From Clostridiales bacterium (GTDB lineage Bacteria; Bacillota; Dethiobacteria; Dethiobacterales; Dethiobacteraceae), in NCBI GenBank assembly GCA_018335855.1, contig JAGXRM010000030.1, forward strand, positions 107,137 through 171,136: a stretch of 64,000 nucleotides of DNA, written 5' to 3'. Both the position numbers and the translations under genes were made by a program. The first letter of the stretch is position 1; each line of letters begins with the position of its first letter. Below the pieces are notes generated by a model that searched no databases, was not told the origin of the DNA, and saw only the letters and a program-made list of their open reading frames with translations. This document shows positions 10,566-19,675 of this stretch, piece after piece.

Positions 10566-11299
10566 AATCCGTCTTCTCCTTTAAGGTACTCACGAATATT
10601 TGGCAAATCTTCTATACAGACAAGAAGTAACGCAATAATATACTTACGCTGCCTCTCCAGTGTTTTACGGCTTACAGACAGATGTCCGTCCAGTTCTTTT
10701 AACGGCAATTCTTTGTATTTCATAAAAAACTGTAGCCAGCGTTCGTTTTTGAAAATAGCGAGAGCCGCCTGCATTGCTCTCTTACGCGCCTTGGCATGTT
10801 TCGGTGAAATCTTCACCAGTTCATCCAGCGAGATTTTAAACTCCTGCAGTCGTTCGGCAAAGTAAACAATTTCTTCCCGTCTGTCCCGTTTAATCTCAGA
10901 ATCTGCGTAGACCTGCACTGCCGCGTTTCTTTCCAACAGATACAATTCATCATCGCCATCTCCAAATCCCGAAAAAGGGATTTCCTGCAATCTGGGCTTT
11001 GTGCGTCGAAAATAATCAGTCAGCCGTCTTTCTACGACCAGTCTGGCAAAGCTGAGGAAACGGGATCCTTGCCCCGGCCGAAAACTGTCTATCGCTTCGT
11101 TAAACGCCATCAGCGCTACTGATATTTCCTCATCCGCACCTTCCGAGACAAATCTGTGACAGGTGCGGGATGTAACTTTGATAATAAACGGTTGATACGT
11201 CTTTAATAAGAATTCCCGGCAATCATTGTCCCCACACTGTGCTTTGAGGACGACATCATCCGGCACGGGATTTCCCCGGGTCTCAATATGTATGACCAC
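10562..11299 (-). CDS. sigI: RNA polymerase sigma factor SigI
   Basis: A 245-residue sigma factor of the SigI type: region 2 around SVALMAFNEAIDSFRPGQGSRF and LVVERRLTDYFRR, and region 4 HTH near residues 200-235 (KELDGHLSVSRKTLERQRKYI). SigI is usually tied to heat or cell-envelope stress and is held by RsgI. The GTG start follows AAGGAGG. The pair is inserted between DUF2905/queH and the SpoIID-like gene. Confidence 0.9.
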   Translation of the reverse strand: MVIHIETRGNPVPDDVVLKAQCGDNDCREFLLKTYQPFIIKVTSRTCHRFVSEGADEEISVALMAFNEAIDSFRPGQGSRFLSFARLVVERRLTDYFRRTKPRLQEIPFSGFGDGDDELYLLERNAAVQVYADSEIKRDRREEIVYFAERLQEFKISLDELVKISPKHAKARKRAMQAALAIFKNERWLQFFMKYKELPLKELDGHLSVSRKTLERQRKYIIALLLVCIEDLPNIREYLKGEDGL

Positions 11300-11393
11300 C
11301 GGTTCGCCCTCCTTACTTATTCATTCGTAAATGTATCTCTCTTTTTGGGGGTATGGTTGAAATAAATGAAATTACACAACAATCCCCATTGTT

Positions 11394-11606
11394 TTACAAA
11401 CGGCGCAATATATAAAATAAAAACGATAAAACAAGACTAATCACAATCCCCGTCATTATGGGAAAATAAAATACAAAATTTTCCCGTCGCACGATTATAT
11501 CACCCGGCAGCCTGCCAAGGTGCAACCGACCGCCCAAAGTAAGGGCCAGTCCGAAAAGAAGAAAAAAGCCGCCGATATAGAGAAATAGCCGGCCGAATTG
11601 ATCCAT
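11394..11606 (-). CDS. DUF2905 small membrane protein
   Basis: A 70-residue protein with two hydrophobic helices around LGGRLHLGRLPGDIIVRREN. This central LGRLPGDI motif is the DUF2905 signature. Function unknown; these genes often sit beside ruvB or queA. AGGAGG precedes the ATG; the stop lies 94 bases before sigI ends its upstream region. Confidence 0.85.
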   Translation of the reverse strand: MDQFGRLFLYIGGFFLLFGLALTLGGRLHLGRLPGDIIVRRENFVFYFPIMTGIVISLVLSFLFYILRRL

Positions 11607-11618
11607 CCCAACTGCCTC

Positions 11619-12146
11619 CTATTTTAAATAACGTTCCTTTTCGCTAAAAATGCAACCGCAGTAAGGCTGACGGTAAATTCCCAGCTTGCGGGAAATTTCT
11701 ACGCTTTCCCTGTAACCGGGGCGCAAATCTTCATATATAAATGATACACCGTGCTTGCGTCCCGCTTCTTCACCCTCAAGGCGCAAAAGCTCATGATCCT
11801 GATAGGGGCTAATAGCCAGAGTCGTTGAGAACCAGGGTATATTCATTTTGGCTGCCTGCTGTGCAGCCTCCTCAAGACGGATACGATAACAATACCGACA
11901 GCGGCTTGACATGTCTTCCATCACCATGTGCAGGTAATCTTCCAGATCATATGAGTCTGATACGTCAAGCGGTATATCTTCATTTTGGCAAAACTCTTTC
12001 AAAGCATCCCGGCGCCGCAGAAATTCTTTGTACGGATGGATGTTTGGGTTATAAAAGTAACCGTGGATATCATATCCCAGACGGCGAAAATGCCCTGTAC
12101 TATAAGTACTGCACGGTGCGCAGCACATGTGCAATAAAAGTTTCAC
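11619..12146 (-). CDS. queH: Epoxyqueuosine reductase QueH
   Basis: A 175-residue enzyme that reduces epoxyqueuosine to queuosine in tRNA, the last step of the pathway; it is the cobalamin-independent alternative to QueG. Four-cysteine iron-sulfur/metal ligands are visible: HMCCAPC at the start, RCRYC in the middle, and PYCGCIFSE at the end. The GTG at 12146 (protein MKLLLHMCC) fits AGGTGA upstream; a TTG five codons earlier lies within the ruvB end. With queA and tgt this completes the tRNA-bound half of the pathway. Confidence 0.95.
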   Translation of the reverse strand: MKLLLHMCCAPCSTYSTGHFRRLGYDIHGYFYNPNIHPYKEFLRRRDALKEFCQNEDIPLDVSDSYDLEDYLHMVMEDMSSRCRYCYRIRLEEAAQQAAKMNIPWFSTTLAISPYQDHELLRLEGEEAGRKHGVSFIYEDLRPGYRESVEISRKLGIYRQPYCGCIFSEKERYLK

Positions 12147-12154
12147 TGTGTCAC

Positions 12155-13177
12155 CTACCAAAGAGAGTTTTGCTGTGCAGATTCCGGGAAGGTTACACCC
12201 AGATGTCGGCAGGCCAGTTGGGTAACAATTCGTCCCCGCGGCGTACGCTGTAAAAAGCCTATCTGCATTAAATAGGGCTCGAAAATATCTTCAATGGTCT
12301 CACGCTCTTCTGAGATGGCAGCAGCCAGAGTATCCAGCCCCACAGGGCCGCCACTGAACTTTTCAACCATTGTGCGCAAAAGAAATCGATCAACCTCATC
12401 CAGGCCAAGGGAATCCACTTCCAGCATTTGCAACGCCAACCGGGCGACATCTCCGGTAATCTCATTATCTGCTTTAATTTGGGCAAAATCCCGTACACGC
12501 TTTAGTAAGCGGTTAGCTACCCGAGGTGTGCCCCGGGCTGCAGAAGCTATCTGACGGGAGCCCTCTTCATCGATGGGTACCTGTAAAATGCGGGCCGCCC
12601 GACGGACAATTTCCTGTAGTTCTTCTTCACGGTAAAACTCTAACCGGGAAACAACGCCAAAGCGGTCGCGTAGCGGAGAAGACAGCGCACCTGCCCTGGT
12701 TGTTGCGCCAATCAGGGTAAAGGGCGGCAGATCCAAACGCAATGAACGGGCACTGGGCCCTTTGCCGATGATAATATCTAATGCAAAGTCTTCCATAGCG
12801 GGGTACAATACTTCTTCTACCGTTCTGTGCAATCGGTGAATTTCGTCAATAAACAGAACGTCATAGGGTGCCAGATTGGTCAGGATAGCTGCCAGATCGC
12901 CAGGTCGCTCAATGGCCGGACCGGATGTGGCACGTAAATTTACGCCCAGTTCAGCGGCTATAATTGCAGCCAGTGTCGTTTTGCCGAGACCGGGAGGTCC
13001 GTACAGGAGCACATGATCCAAAGAATCGCCCCGCTCCTTGGCAGCACAGATAAATACCTGCAGATTCTCTTTTAGTTTATCCTGACCGATATATTCATCC
13101 AATGTCCTCGGACGTAGCGACACTTCCTGCCAGTCATCATCAGAACGTGTACGCGCAGAAATTATCCGTTCTTCCAT
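12155..13177 (-). CDS. ruvB: Holliday junction branch-migration ATPase RuvB
   Basis: A 340-residue AAA+ helicase motor. Walker [10 protein letters not shown] near residue 61, Walker B FIDEIHRL, sensor 1 ATTRAG, arginine finger region PLRDRFG, and a C-terminal winged helix ending RTPRGRIVT. Full length. It follows ruvA by ten bases. Confidence 0.98.
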   Translation of the reverse strand: MEERIISARTRSDDDWQEVSLRPRTLDEYIGQDKLKENLQVFICAAKERGDSLDHVLLYGPPGLGKTTLAAIIAAELGVNLRATSGPAIERPGDLAAILTNLAPYDVLFIDEIHRLHRTVEEVLYPAMEDFALDIIIGKGPSARSLRLDLPPFTLIGATTRAGALSSPLRDRFGVVSRLEFYREEELQEIVRRAARILQVPIDEEGSRQIASAARGTPRVANRLLKRVRDFAQIKADNEITGDVARLALQMLEVDSLGLDEVDRFLLRTMVEKFSGGPVGLDTLAAAISEERETIEDIFEPYLMQIGFLQRTPRGRIVTQLACRHLGVTFPESAQQNSLW

Positions 13178-13187
13178 GCCGTTTTTC

Positions 13188-13793
13188 TCACCTCATTCCC
13201 AGTTGGGCCAAAGCCCGGCGTAACAATGCCTGCCCTGTATCATTATTACCGTCCTTACGCGCCGCCTGCAACGCAGTTTGTGCTTCCGTTCCGTTGTAAC
13301 CCAGGGCCAGGAGAGCCTCCATAGCATCATTGTACGCATCGGGATTTTGCAAGTCTGAAGCAACATGGGCAACCGGTATTTCCCCGCCGATTGCGGCCAC
13401 CTTATCCTTCAGTTCCATAATTAGACGTTTGGCCGACTTGGGACCGACTCCGGGGACTCTGGTCAGTGTGCGCACATTTTCATGCATAACTGCCAGATAA
13501 AAGTCAGCGGTACTTAGCGTGGAAAGAACAGCCAAAGCAGCTTTGGGACCTACTCCGGAAACCGAAAGTAAAAGCTCGAATATAGCCAAATCTTCAGCGG
13601 AAGAAAATCCATACAGAGATAAATCATCTTCACGAACAGCCAGATATGTAAATAGTTTAACCTCTTCTCCCAAGTTAATCAACTGGGCAAGGGTAGTGGC
13701 GGGCACAGTAAGGAAATAACCGATTCCATGGTTCTCAATAATCACTGCATTTTTAGTTTTCTGTATCAGTTTGCCGCGAATATAATTAAACAT
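13188..13793 (-). CDS. ruvA: Holliday junction DNA-binding protein RuvA
   Basis: A 201-residue protein: OB fold at residues 1-62 ([10 protein letters not shown]), helix-hairpin-helix pairs with [13 protein letters not shown] and [18 protein letters not shown], and a C-terminal RuvB-binding domain ([12 protein letters not shown]). The ATG at 13793 starts the normal OB fold; the open frame upstream is antisense-like overhang in ruvC. It overlaps the ruvC stop by eight bases. Confidence 0.97.
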   Translation of the reverse strand: MFNYIRGKLIQKTKNAVIIENHGIGYFLTVPATTLAQLINLGEEVKLFTYLAVREDDLSLYGFSSAEDLAIFELLLSVSGVGPKAALAVLSTLSTADFYLAVMHENVRTLTRVPGVGPKSAKRLIMELKDKVAAIGGEIPVAHVASDLQNPDAYNDAMEALLALGYNGTEAQTALQAARKDGNNDTGQALLRRALAQLGMR

Positions 13794-14283
13794 AGTTATT
13801 CCTCCGACCATAGCCGTTGCAGCTATGGGCATGGCAGATAGCCACGGCCAGAGCGTCTGCAGCATCATCAGGACGGGGGATAACTTTCAGTGCCAACAGC
13901 ACCCGGACCATGTGCTGAACTTGTTGTTTTTCTGCGCGGCCATATCCCACCACTGCCTGTTTGACTTGCAGGGGTGTATACTCACAAACGATCAGTCCGG
14001 TGTGGCACCCTGCGAGCACTGCTACTCCCCGGGCTTCCCCCACCTGCATGGCACTGGTTACATTCCGGCTAAAGAAGAGTTTTTCAACGGCCATAACAGA
14101 CGGTTGATATTTAGTAAGAAGCGAATGCAAATCATTATAAATAATCTTTAAACGCTCCGGGCCTTCCCATTTAGAGTCGGTTCGGACACAACCAAAGTCA
14201 ACCAAACTGCAGCGGTAACCATCACTGTCCACAATACCGTAGCCGGTTGTGGACAGTCCCGGGTCAATGCCGATAATGCGCAC
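13786..14283 (-). CDS. ruvC: Holliday junction resolvase RuvC
   Basis: A 165-residue endonuclease. Active-site acids are visible: Asp7 in GIDPGLS, Glu in AVEKLFF, and two Asp in RPDDAADALA. The GTG at 14283 (VRIIGIDPGL) matches the family start and follows a GAGGGGGGAA site. First gene of ruvC-ruvA-ruvB-queH-DUF2905. Confidence 0.96.
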   Translation of the reverse strand: MRIIGIDPGLSTTGYGIVDSDGYRCSLVDFGCVRTDSKWEGPERLKIIYNDLHSLLTKYQPSVMAVEKLFFSRNVTSAMQVGEARGVAVLAGCHTGLIVCEYTPLQVKQAVVGYGRAEKQQVQHMVRVLLALKVIPRPDDAADALAVAICHAHSCNGYGRRNNYV

Positions 14284-14347
14284 CCAGTTCCCCCCTCTCA
14301 CTATACACAAACATATATTCGATATCCAGAGGGAATATCCTTCCTTT

Positions 14348-14935
14348 TTATAAAATCATTGCCTGTCCTGATGTAAGCTGGTCAACAATTGAGTACATAT
14401 TAGTTACTTCCCCAACGCGCAGCTTTTCTTTCAGGTGGTAAAAATCCAGGCAAAGTCCGCAGGAATATACTGCGACTCCGCGCGATGCCAGTTTCTCCAG
14501 ACTCTCCAGAGAGGGTGAGCCGTCACAAGCCAGGGTCACTGCACTGTTAACCAGGGAGACCGACTCCGGGAGTTTGTCGCTCTCTGCCAGTGCATAGAAA
14601 AAGGACTTAATGAGAAGCTTCCCCAATTCTTCATCGCCCCGGCCCATAGTATCTGCTGTGATTAAAAAAGTTACCTTTCCCTTCTCTGCTTTATTCATTT
14701 CTTTGTTACCATCAAGCAACACAGTGACAGCAAAGACTCCCTTATCCTCCCGGGACACCACTTCTAAATTAAGACTTCCCGCCAGTTTCAGCAGATTGTT
14801 TTTTGCCGTTTCATTATCAACGAGTATATTGAGCATGCCGCCCTGCATCTGTGTCAGTTTCTTTTTTGCTTCAACCACCGGCATCGGACAAGACAAACCG
14901 CGGCAGTCCAGTGTTTCTGTTGTCAATGAATTCAC
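14348..14935 (-). CDS. yedF: YedF: TusA-like plus DsrE-like sulfurtransferase-like protein
   Basis: A 195-residue two-domain protein. Residues 9-75 are TusA-like with the CPxP motif (LDCRGLSCPMPVVEAKK); residues 85-195 are a DsrE/F-like fold with YSCGLCLDFYHL. This architecture is named YedF and is found in organisms with selenium or sulfur-transfer metabolism; the exact role is unsettled. The start is uncertain: GTG at 14935 directly abuts GAGGGG, while TTG at 14926 has better spacing. It stands alone, 239 bases after the FtsH-like operon. Confidence 0.85.
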   Translation of the reverse strand: MNSLTTETLDCRGLSCPMPVVEAKKKLTQMQGGMLNILVDNETAKNNLLKLAGSLNLEVVSREDKGVFAVTVLLDGNKEMNKAEKGKVTFLITADTMGRGDEELGKLLIKSFFYALAESDKLPESVSLVNSAVTLACDGSPSLESLEKLASRGVAVYSCGLCLDFYHLKEKLRVGEVTNMYSIVDQLTSGQAMIL

Positions 14936-15126
14936 CCCTCAATGATTTTTACACTTCTACCATACCATAATCTTTACAAACAGGAAAAGGATTATAGCTA
15001 TTTTCCGGCGAAAATTTATACCAGAGGTGATTCGACTATTTACACACGGAAGATGTGGCAGCCTGCGATGTTGTTACCCGCCTGCTGACTGCACAGGCAA
15101 AGAAATAAAGTCGATTCGTTTTCATA

Positions 15127-15166
15127 TGAATAAAGGTGCCAGGGATTTCCCTGGCACCTTTATTCA
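15127..15166 (-). terminator. Perfect 19-bp hairpin after the FtsH-like gene
   Basis: 15127-15145 pairs without mismatch to 15148-15166, leaving two bases between the arms. It lies eight bases after the stop of the FtsH-like gene; on the minus strand the 3' arm is followed by TATGAAAACG, so the T-tract is poor. The end of the stem itself supplies ACCTTTATTCA. Confidence 0.6.
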
Positions 15167-15174
15167 TCAGGAAA

Positions 15175-16668
15175 TTATGATACTGCACACTGCCCGGCGA
15201 GGTCGAGACGGCACCGCAACATTTCTCCGGTTAATTTTTCTTCTTCTATCAGAACTCCCGCTAAATCATGGATTTGTGTCTGGTAATCACAAAGGACGTC
15301 CCGGACATATTGCTCCTGAGCCGCTATAATTTGCTGTATAATACGATGCAAAATAGTGCCAGGCAAATCATCCAGGGAAACGACGCCCAGTGTTGACATT
15401 CCTGCGGCAATAATACGCTTAGCCGCATCAACCGCTTGCTGAAAGTCATTGGCTGCTCCGGTGGAACGATTGCCAAGCACGATTTCTTCTGCTACGGCTC
15501 CGCCAACCAGAATGGCAATTTGGCCCTCCAGATATTGCTGAGTATACAGATAACTGTCTTTTTCCGGGCTCTGTCGCATATAACCCAAAGCTCTTCCACG
15601 GGGGGTCGTTGTAATGGTAGATACGGAACCTGGGCGATTCATCTCACTAATGATTGCGTGACCAATCTCATGGACGGCTACGCGCCATAGTTCTTCCTTA
15701 TCAGGCTTTCGATCTAATTTTTCACCCATAATTACTTTATCTATAGCTTCATGCAAATCACGCTCACTGATTTTTTCCCTTTTTTCCCGCATCGCCAGAA
15801 TAGCGGCCTCATTCGCCACGCTCTCCAGGTGAGCACCGGAGAATCCGAAAGTTTCCCGGGCCACACGGAGTAAGTCAGTGTCATCTTCCTGTGGCTTATT
15901 TATTAAGTGAAGTTTAAGAATCTCAAACCTGGCATCCACATCAGGCAAGTCCACCTGGACAATTCTGTCAAAGCGTCCCGGGCGCACCAGAGCACTATCA
16001 AGCATATCAGACCGGTTGGTTGCGCCAATGAGCAGAACGCGGACTTTCTCGTCCACAGACAATCCGTCCATTTCAACCAGCAACTGGTTTAGTGTTTGGT
16101 CATATTCGTGATGAGAACTATGAGATCCCCTTTTACCACCAAGAATTTCAATTTCGTCAATGAAAACAATGGCGCTGCTCTTTTTTTCCTTCAGAGCCAG
16201 ACTCCGGGCCTTTGAAAATATCTGTCTAATCCTTTGTGCTCCTACACCGGCATACATTTCGATAAACTCACTACCCGATGATGCCAGAAAGATGGATTCG
16301 GTGTATTGGGCTGCCGCTTTAGCAAGAAGTGTCTTTCCTGTGCCCGGGGGACCCACCAACAGTATTCCTTTAAGCGGCCGAATTCCCATTTTAGCAATGC
16401 GCTCCGGGAAACGGACAAAGTCCAGTGCTTCCAGAAGTTCTTTTTTAGCCGTTTGCTGACCGCCTATTTGCTCAAATTTTACAAGACCGCTGGTGCTTTT
16501 GCCCGAATCAACCACGGCAAAATTTTTGCTGCCTCCTCTGGAGCCTGCGAAATGAAAGAGTAGAAGGAACATAACACCAAAGAAGACAACAGGAGTTATA
16601 TTGACACCCTGCCACGCCAATGTAGTAATGAGCGCTAATGCCGCACCTAAGGCAATTTCACGAATCAT
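15175..16668 (-). CDS. Shortened FtsH-like AAA+ zinc protease
   Basis: A 497-residue membrane protease. Two short N-terminal hydrophobic segments (about 5-20 and 25-42) have almost no external loop between them. The AAA module has Walker A GPPGTGKT near residue 107, Walker B FIDEIEI and the second region [10 protein letters not shown]. The M41 peptidase domain has HEIGH near residue 342 and an Asp ligand in GAANDF. Ordinary FtsH has about 620 residues, a long extracytoplasmic domain and HEAGH, so this is a second, divergent type. Its start overlaps the preceding gene by four bases (ATGA). Confidence 0.88.
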   Translation of the reverse strand: MIREIALGAALALITTLAWQGVNITPVVFFGVMFLLLFHFAGSRGGSKNFAVVDSGKSTSGLVKFEQIGGQQTAKKELLEALDFVRFPERIAKMGIRPLKGILLVGPPGTGKTLLAKAAAQYTESIFLASSGSEFIEMYAGVGAQRIRQIFSKARSLALKEKKSSAIVFIDEIEILGGKRGSHSSHHEYDQTLNQLLVEMDGLSVDEKVRVLLIGATNRSDMLDSALVRPGRFDRIVQVDLPDVDARFEILKLHLINKPQEDDTDLLRVARETFGFSGAHLESVANEAAILAMREKREKISERDLHEAIDKVIMGEKLDRKPDKEELWRVAVHEIGHAIISEMNRPGSVSTITTTPRGRALGYMRQSPEKDSYLYTQQYLEGQIAILVGGAVAEEIVLGNRSTGAANDFQQAVDAAKRIIAAGMSTLGVVSLDDLPGTILHRIIQQIIAAQEQYVRDVLCDYQTQIHDLAGVLIEEEKLTGEMLRCRLDLAGQCAVS

Positions 16669-17198
16669 ACGCGCTCACCTGCTTCCTGCCTGTCATTTCT
16701 CTTAATCACTTCGTATAAATAAGCGTCTCCGCTCTGAATCTGAATGTATATATACTCCGAGTCTACAAACAGTGAATAATTTTCCACGCCAAAAGAACGT
16801 AGTCCCTGACTAACACGGTCTCCCATTTCAGCAAAATTTCCCAACCTCTCTCCCTCATAAAGAGCAAGATGGACAGCATAAAAAGCCGACTGCAAGGCGT
16901 CGTCACGTTCGTCCAATAGTACCAGACGATAGCGTTTTTGACCTAAAAGTCTGCTGATTTCATCGTTTACTTGCCGATGTATGCCGGGAAAATCATTTAC
17001 ATTTGACAATTTAACTGTAATTACCTGCAGGTTCCCATCCTGATTCAAGCTTACGGTCTCTACGCTTTCAAGTTCGCTGATTCGCTTAAATAAAGGTTCA
17101 TTGACCATCTGAGTCTGACGCAAATATACGGCCCCCACTGACAAAGCCAGGGTAAGCACAAACGCCAAAACAGTTATAGTCCACTTGAAATTCTTCAT
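16665..17198 (-). CDS. Membrane-anchored protein of unknown function, partner of the FtsH-like protease
   Basis: A 177-residue protein with an N-terminal signal anchor (FKWTITVLAFVLTLALSVGAVYL) and a mixed alpha/beta domain outside. I do not recognise the family. The domain has repeated strands such as VETVSLNQDGNLQVITVKL and YSLFVDSEYIYIQIQ. The ATG at 17198 follows AAAGGGCG. Because its stop overlaps the start of the FtsH-like gene, the two are probably made together; it could supply the extracytoplasmic domain the protease lacks (inference). Confidence 0.75.
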   Translation of the reverse strand: MKNFKWTITVLAFVLTLALSVGAVYLRQTQMVNEPLFKRISELESVETVSLNQDGNLQVITVKLSNVNDFPGIHRQVNDEISRLLGQKRYRLVLLDERDDALQSAFYAVHLALYEGERLGNFAEMGDRVSQGLRSFGVENYSLFVDSEYIYIQIQSGDAYLYEVIKRNDRQEAGERV

Positions 17199-17297
17199 AT
17201 AATCGCCCTTTCCAGCGTTCGCCAGTTTACATAAATCATTATAACATAGCACAGAGGCGAATCCAACTGGAAGGTAAGACCACTGGTGGGGAATTTT

Positions 17298-18632
17298 TTA
17301 GGAACTGCTTACTATACTCCCCAATAAATCATAGCCATCAAAGCCTGTAATACGTACGGAGACCATCTCCCCGTTCTGCTTTTTAATGACCGGAAGACGG
17401 ACATAACCGTCAACATCCGGAGCCTGCCCGTATGTCCTGGCCAGTATCACTGACGGATCCTGGGCGGAACAACCGTCTATCATTACCCTCTGAATACTGC
17501 CCACCAGTGTTTTGTTTTTTTCCAAAACAACAGAACTCTGCAGCGCAACAGCGCGGTCTACCCTCTCTTGTTTTACCCCCTCGGGAACCTGCCGGTGAAA
17601 ACGGGCCGCCGGAGTCCCTTCTTCCCGGGAGTAGGCAAAAAACCCGACCCTGTCAAGTTGAGCCTCCTGTAAAAATGATAGCATTTGCTCAAACTCTTCT
17701 TCTCCTTCTCCGGGAAACCCGACGATGAAAGATGATCGTAACACTATGCCGGGGATGAGTCTCCGCAATTTAGCCAGCAGCGTTAAAATCTGGCGTGACG
17801 TCATTCTTCTGCCCATTCTACGCAGGATTGCATCACAACCGTGCTGGAGCGGCAAATCAAGGTAATTGCAAACCTTCGGCTCAGTTGCCATGGCTTCAAT
17901 AATATCATCATCCAGTCTTTCAGGGTATGCATACAGCAACCTTATCCAGTGCAGATTTTCCAAGCCGGCCAGTTCCCGCAACAGTAGGGGAAGTGCCTTA
18001 TTACCGGTTGTGTCCGTACCAAAGAGAGTTATATCCTGGGCAATCAGATTTAGTTCTTTCACACCACCTGCAATAAGTCTGACCGCCTCATCCACAACAG
18101 AAGTGGTTCTTCGGCTGCGATACGGGCCGCGAATGGACGGAATGGCACAGTAACTGCAACGGTTGTCGCAACCTTCAGCTATTTTCAGGTAAGCTGTATG
18201 GGAAGGGGTACCAAGAAGTCGTGGCGCCCCTTCAGGAGCCGGGAACTCCCCTGATGTTAAGGTCACTTTTTCACCGGCAAGGCCTCGGTGAATTGCTGCC
18301 GACACGCCATAAACATCTTCCGTACCGAAAATACCGTCAAGCTCTGGGATTTCAACTAATAATTCTTTTCCGTAACGCTGCGCCATGCATCCGGCGGCCA
18401 GGAGCAATCGGCAACTGCCTTTTTTCAGGCTGGCCATTTCCAGAATTTTTTTAATGGATTCTTCTTTCGCCGACTCGATAAACCCGCATGTATTAATAAT
18501 AATGACCTCGGCCTCAGCCGTATTATTTGTTAAAATAAAACCCTCTACTTTTAATAAAGCAAGCATCGTCTCACTGTCAACCAGATTCTTGGCACAGCCT
18601 AAAGAGACTAACGCAACATGTGTATCCCTCAT
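17298..18632 (-). CDS. rimO: Ribosomal protein S12 methylthiotransferase RimO
   Basis: A 444-residue radical-SAM enzyme that methylthiolates Asp-88/89 of S12. N-terminal UPF0004 domain with SLGCAKNLVDSE and NTCGF; radical-SAM cluster CDNRCSYC near residue 158; C-terminal TRAM domain. The LVDSE and IRGPYRSR signatures favour RimO over MiaB. GGGGAGG precedes the ATG. Confidence 0.95.
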   Translation of the reverse strand: MRDTHVALVSLGCAKNLVDSETMLALLKVEGFILTNNTAEAEVIIINTCGFIESAKEESIKKILEMASLKKGSCRLLLAAGCMAQRYGKELLVEIPELDGIFGTEDVYGVSAAIHRGLAGEKVTLTSGEFPAPEGAPRLLGTPSHTAYLKIAEGCDNRCSYCAIPSIRGPYRSRRTTSVVDEAVRLIAGGVKELNLIAQDITLFGTDTTGNKALPLLLRELAGLENLHWIRLLYAYPERLDDDIIEAMATEPKVCNYLDLPLQHGCDAILRRMGRRMTSRQILTLLAKLRRLIPGIVLRSSFIVGFPGEGEEEFEQMLSFLQEAQLDRVGFFAYSREEGTPAARFHRQVPEGVKQERVDRAVALQSSVVLEKNKTLVGSIQRVMIDGCSAQDPSVILARTYGQAPDVDGYVRLPVIKKQNGEMVSVRITGFDGYDLLGSIVSSS

Positions 18633-18704
18633 ATGTCCTCCCCAACAATTTTATCCAGTCTAAACGAGATCAGTATAAACGGTAATCATACTATTGTCAA
18701 AAGA

Positions 18705-18745
18705 TAAAGTTCAAAAGCAGCCTTTCCGGCTGCTTTTGAACTTTA
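18705..18745 (-). terminator. Terminator after the AAA-VWA locus
   Basis: A perfect 18-bp stem (18705-18722 with 18728-18745) with a five-base loop. The stem starts at the TAA stop of the VWA frame. On the minus strand it is followed by TCTTTTGACAATAG. Confidence 0.75.
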
Positions 18746-19675
18746 GTTTTCATTTAGTTTAACCCGGGACTTTTCGCGACGGGTGATAGCTGCAATCTCT
18801 TTGTGGTCCAGATCATCCACAATATATAGCGACGCATCGGCTTTTTCTGCCATTTTCTCCAGAAAGGTCCGTTGCGGCTCCAGCCCAATACAAATAAAAT
18901 TGATACCGGCTTTCTTCACCGTTTCGCCGGCTTCAATGGCATCCTGGTACGGGTCTTTGTCGCCGATGGACCAAGTCGGCAGCCCGTCAGTTATGAGAAT
19001 CAGTAAATGTTTTTTACCCCGTCTCTTAGACAGATAACTTGCCGCCAGACGAATCCCTTCGCCCAGAGGTGTGAGTCCTGCGGCGCTCATTGCTGCCAGT
19101 CCGTATCTTACCCGATGGGTATTTCTTGTTGACCTGACCTTTACGCTGACGTCACCTTCCTGGAATGTGACCAGTGATAACGGCTCATGCATTTGACGTA
19201 CCAGATGGTCGGCCAATGTTTTTACTTCTCTGATACGTTTGCCGTTCATACTGCCGCTGGTGTCAACAAGCAGACAGACTTCCAGGGGCGGCCCACCTGT
19301 CTGATGTTGAATACGAATGTCTTCTTTTTTTAAAAAATTTATTTCGTTATCGTTGGCAAACCGACGACGAGCCGCAGCAATCATCGTTTCTGCCAGAGCC
19401 AGGCTGGTAACCGGCTCACCGGCTTTAGGCCTGGCTTCTTTTTCGGCAATGGGACCATTTGTTGCCCGGGTCTGGCGAATACGCCGGTAATTAAAACGCT
19501 GAATCTGCTTACTCGCCGGCATTTGCTGCAGACGACGGATTTCATTTTCTACTGCTTGCAGTTCACCCGGCGCATCAAGGGTTAAAACACACTGTCCGCG
19601 ATGGAGGGCTTGGCTGTCGGTTGCCTCTAATCTGTATGCTATTCTGTCTCCGCCGGCCCTGTCAGAACTGCTGTC
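18743..19675 (-). CDS. VWA (ChlD-like) frame, probably expressed by -1 frameshift from the AAA gene
   Basis: This frame encodes a 310-residue linker and von Willebrand A domain. MIDAS residues are visible: DTSGS, the Thr of GLTPLGEG, and TDG. The first in-frame ATG is at 19522, inside a continuous protein-like sequence (ECVLTLDAPGEL-type strand, then ENEIRRLQQMPASKQ), with no usable Shine-Dalgarno site. No ATG, GTG or TTG exists in frame between 19522 and the in-frame stop at 19685-19687. Entry by a -1 shift on the A10 run at 19676-19685 gives a 708-residue AAA-linker-VWA protein, the layout and size of ChlD/BchD and CobT-like chelatase subunits. The chelated metal is unknown. Confidence 0.75.
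   Translation of the reverse strand, partial: DSSSDRAGGDRIAYRLEATDSQALHRGQCVLTLDAPGELQAVENEIRRLQQMPASKQIQRFNYRRIRQTRATNGPIAEKEARPKAGEPVTSLALAETMIAAARRRFANDNEINFLKKEDIRIQHQTGGPPLEVCLLVDTSGSMNGKRIREVKTLADHLVRQMHEPLSLVTFQEGDVSVKVRSTRNTHRVRYGLAAMSAAGLTPLGEGIRLAASYLSKRRGKKHLLILITDGLPTWSIGDKDPYQDAIEAGETVKKAGINFICIGLEPQRTFLEKMAEKADASLYIVDDLDHKEIAAITRREKSRVKLNEN

Noticed and set aside
13794..13868. N-terminal extension of RuvA
   Set aside because: The extra 25 residues lie in ruvC and are not part of the OB fold.
15027..15329. Plus-strand frame over the FtsH-like gene end
   Set aside because: Antisense to the protease coding region with no family match or ribosome site.
18743..19522. VWA protein as an independent gene starting at ATG 19522
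   Set aside because: No Shine-Dalgarno site, and protein-like sequence continues upstream of the ATG to the slippery run; the frameshift model explains more. Not fully excluded.
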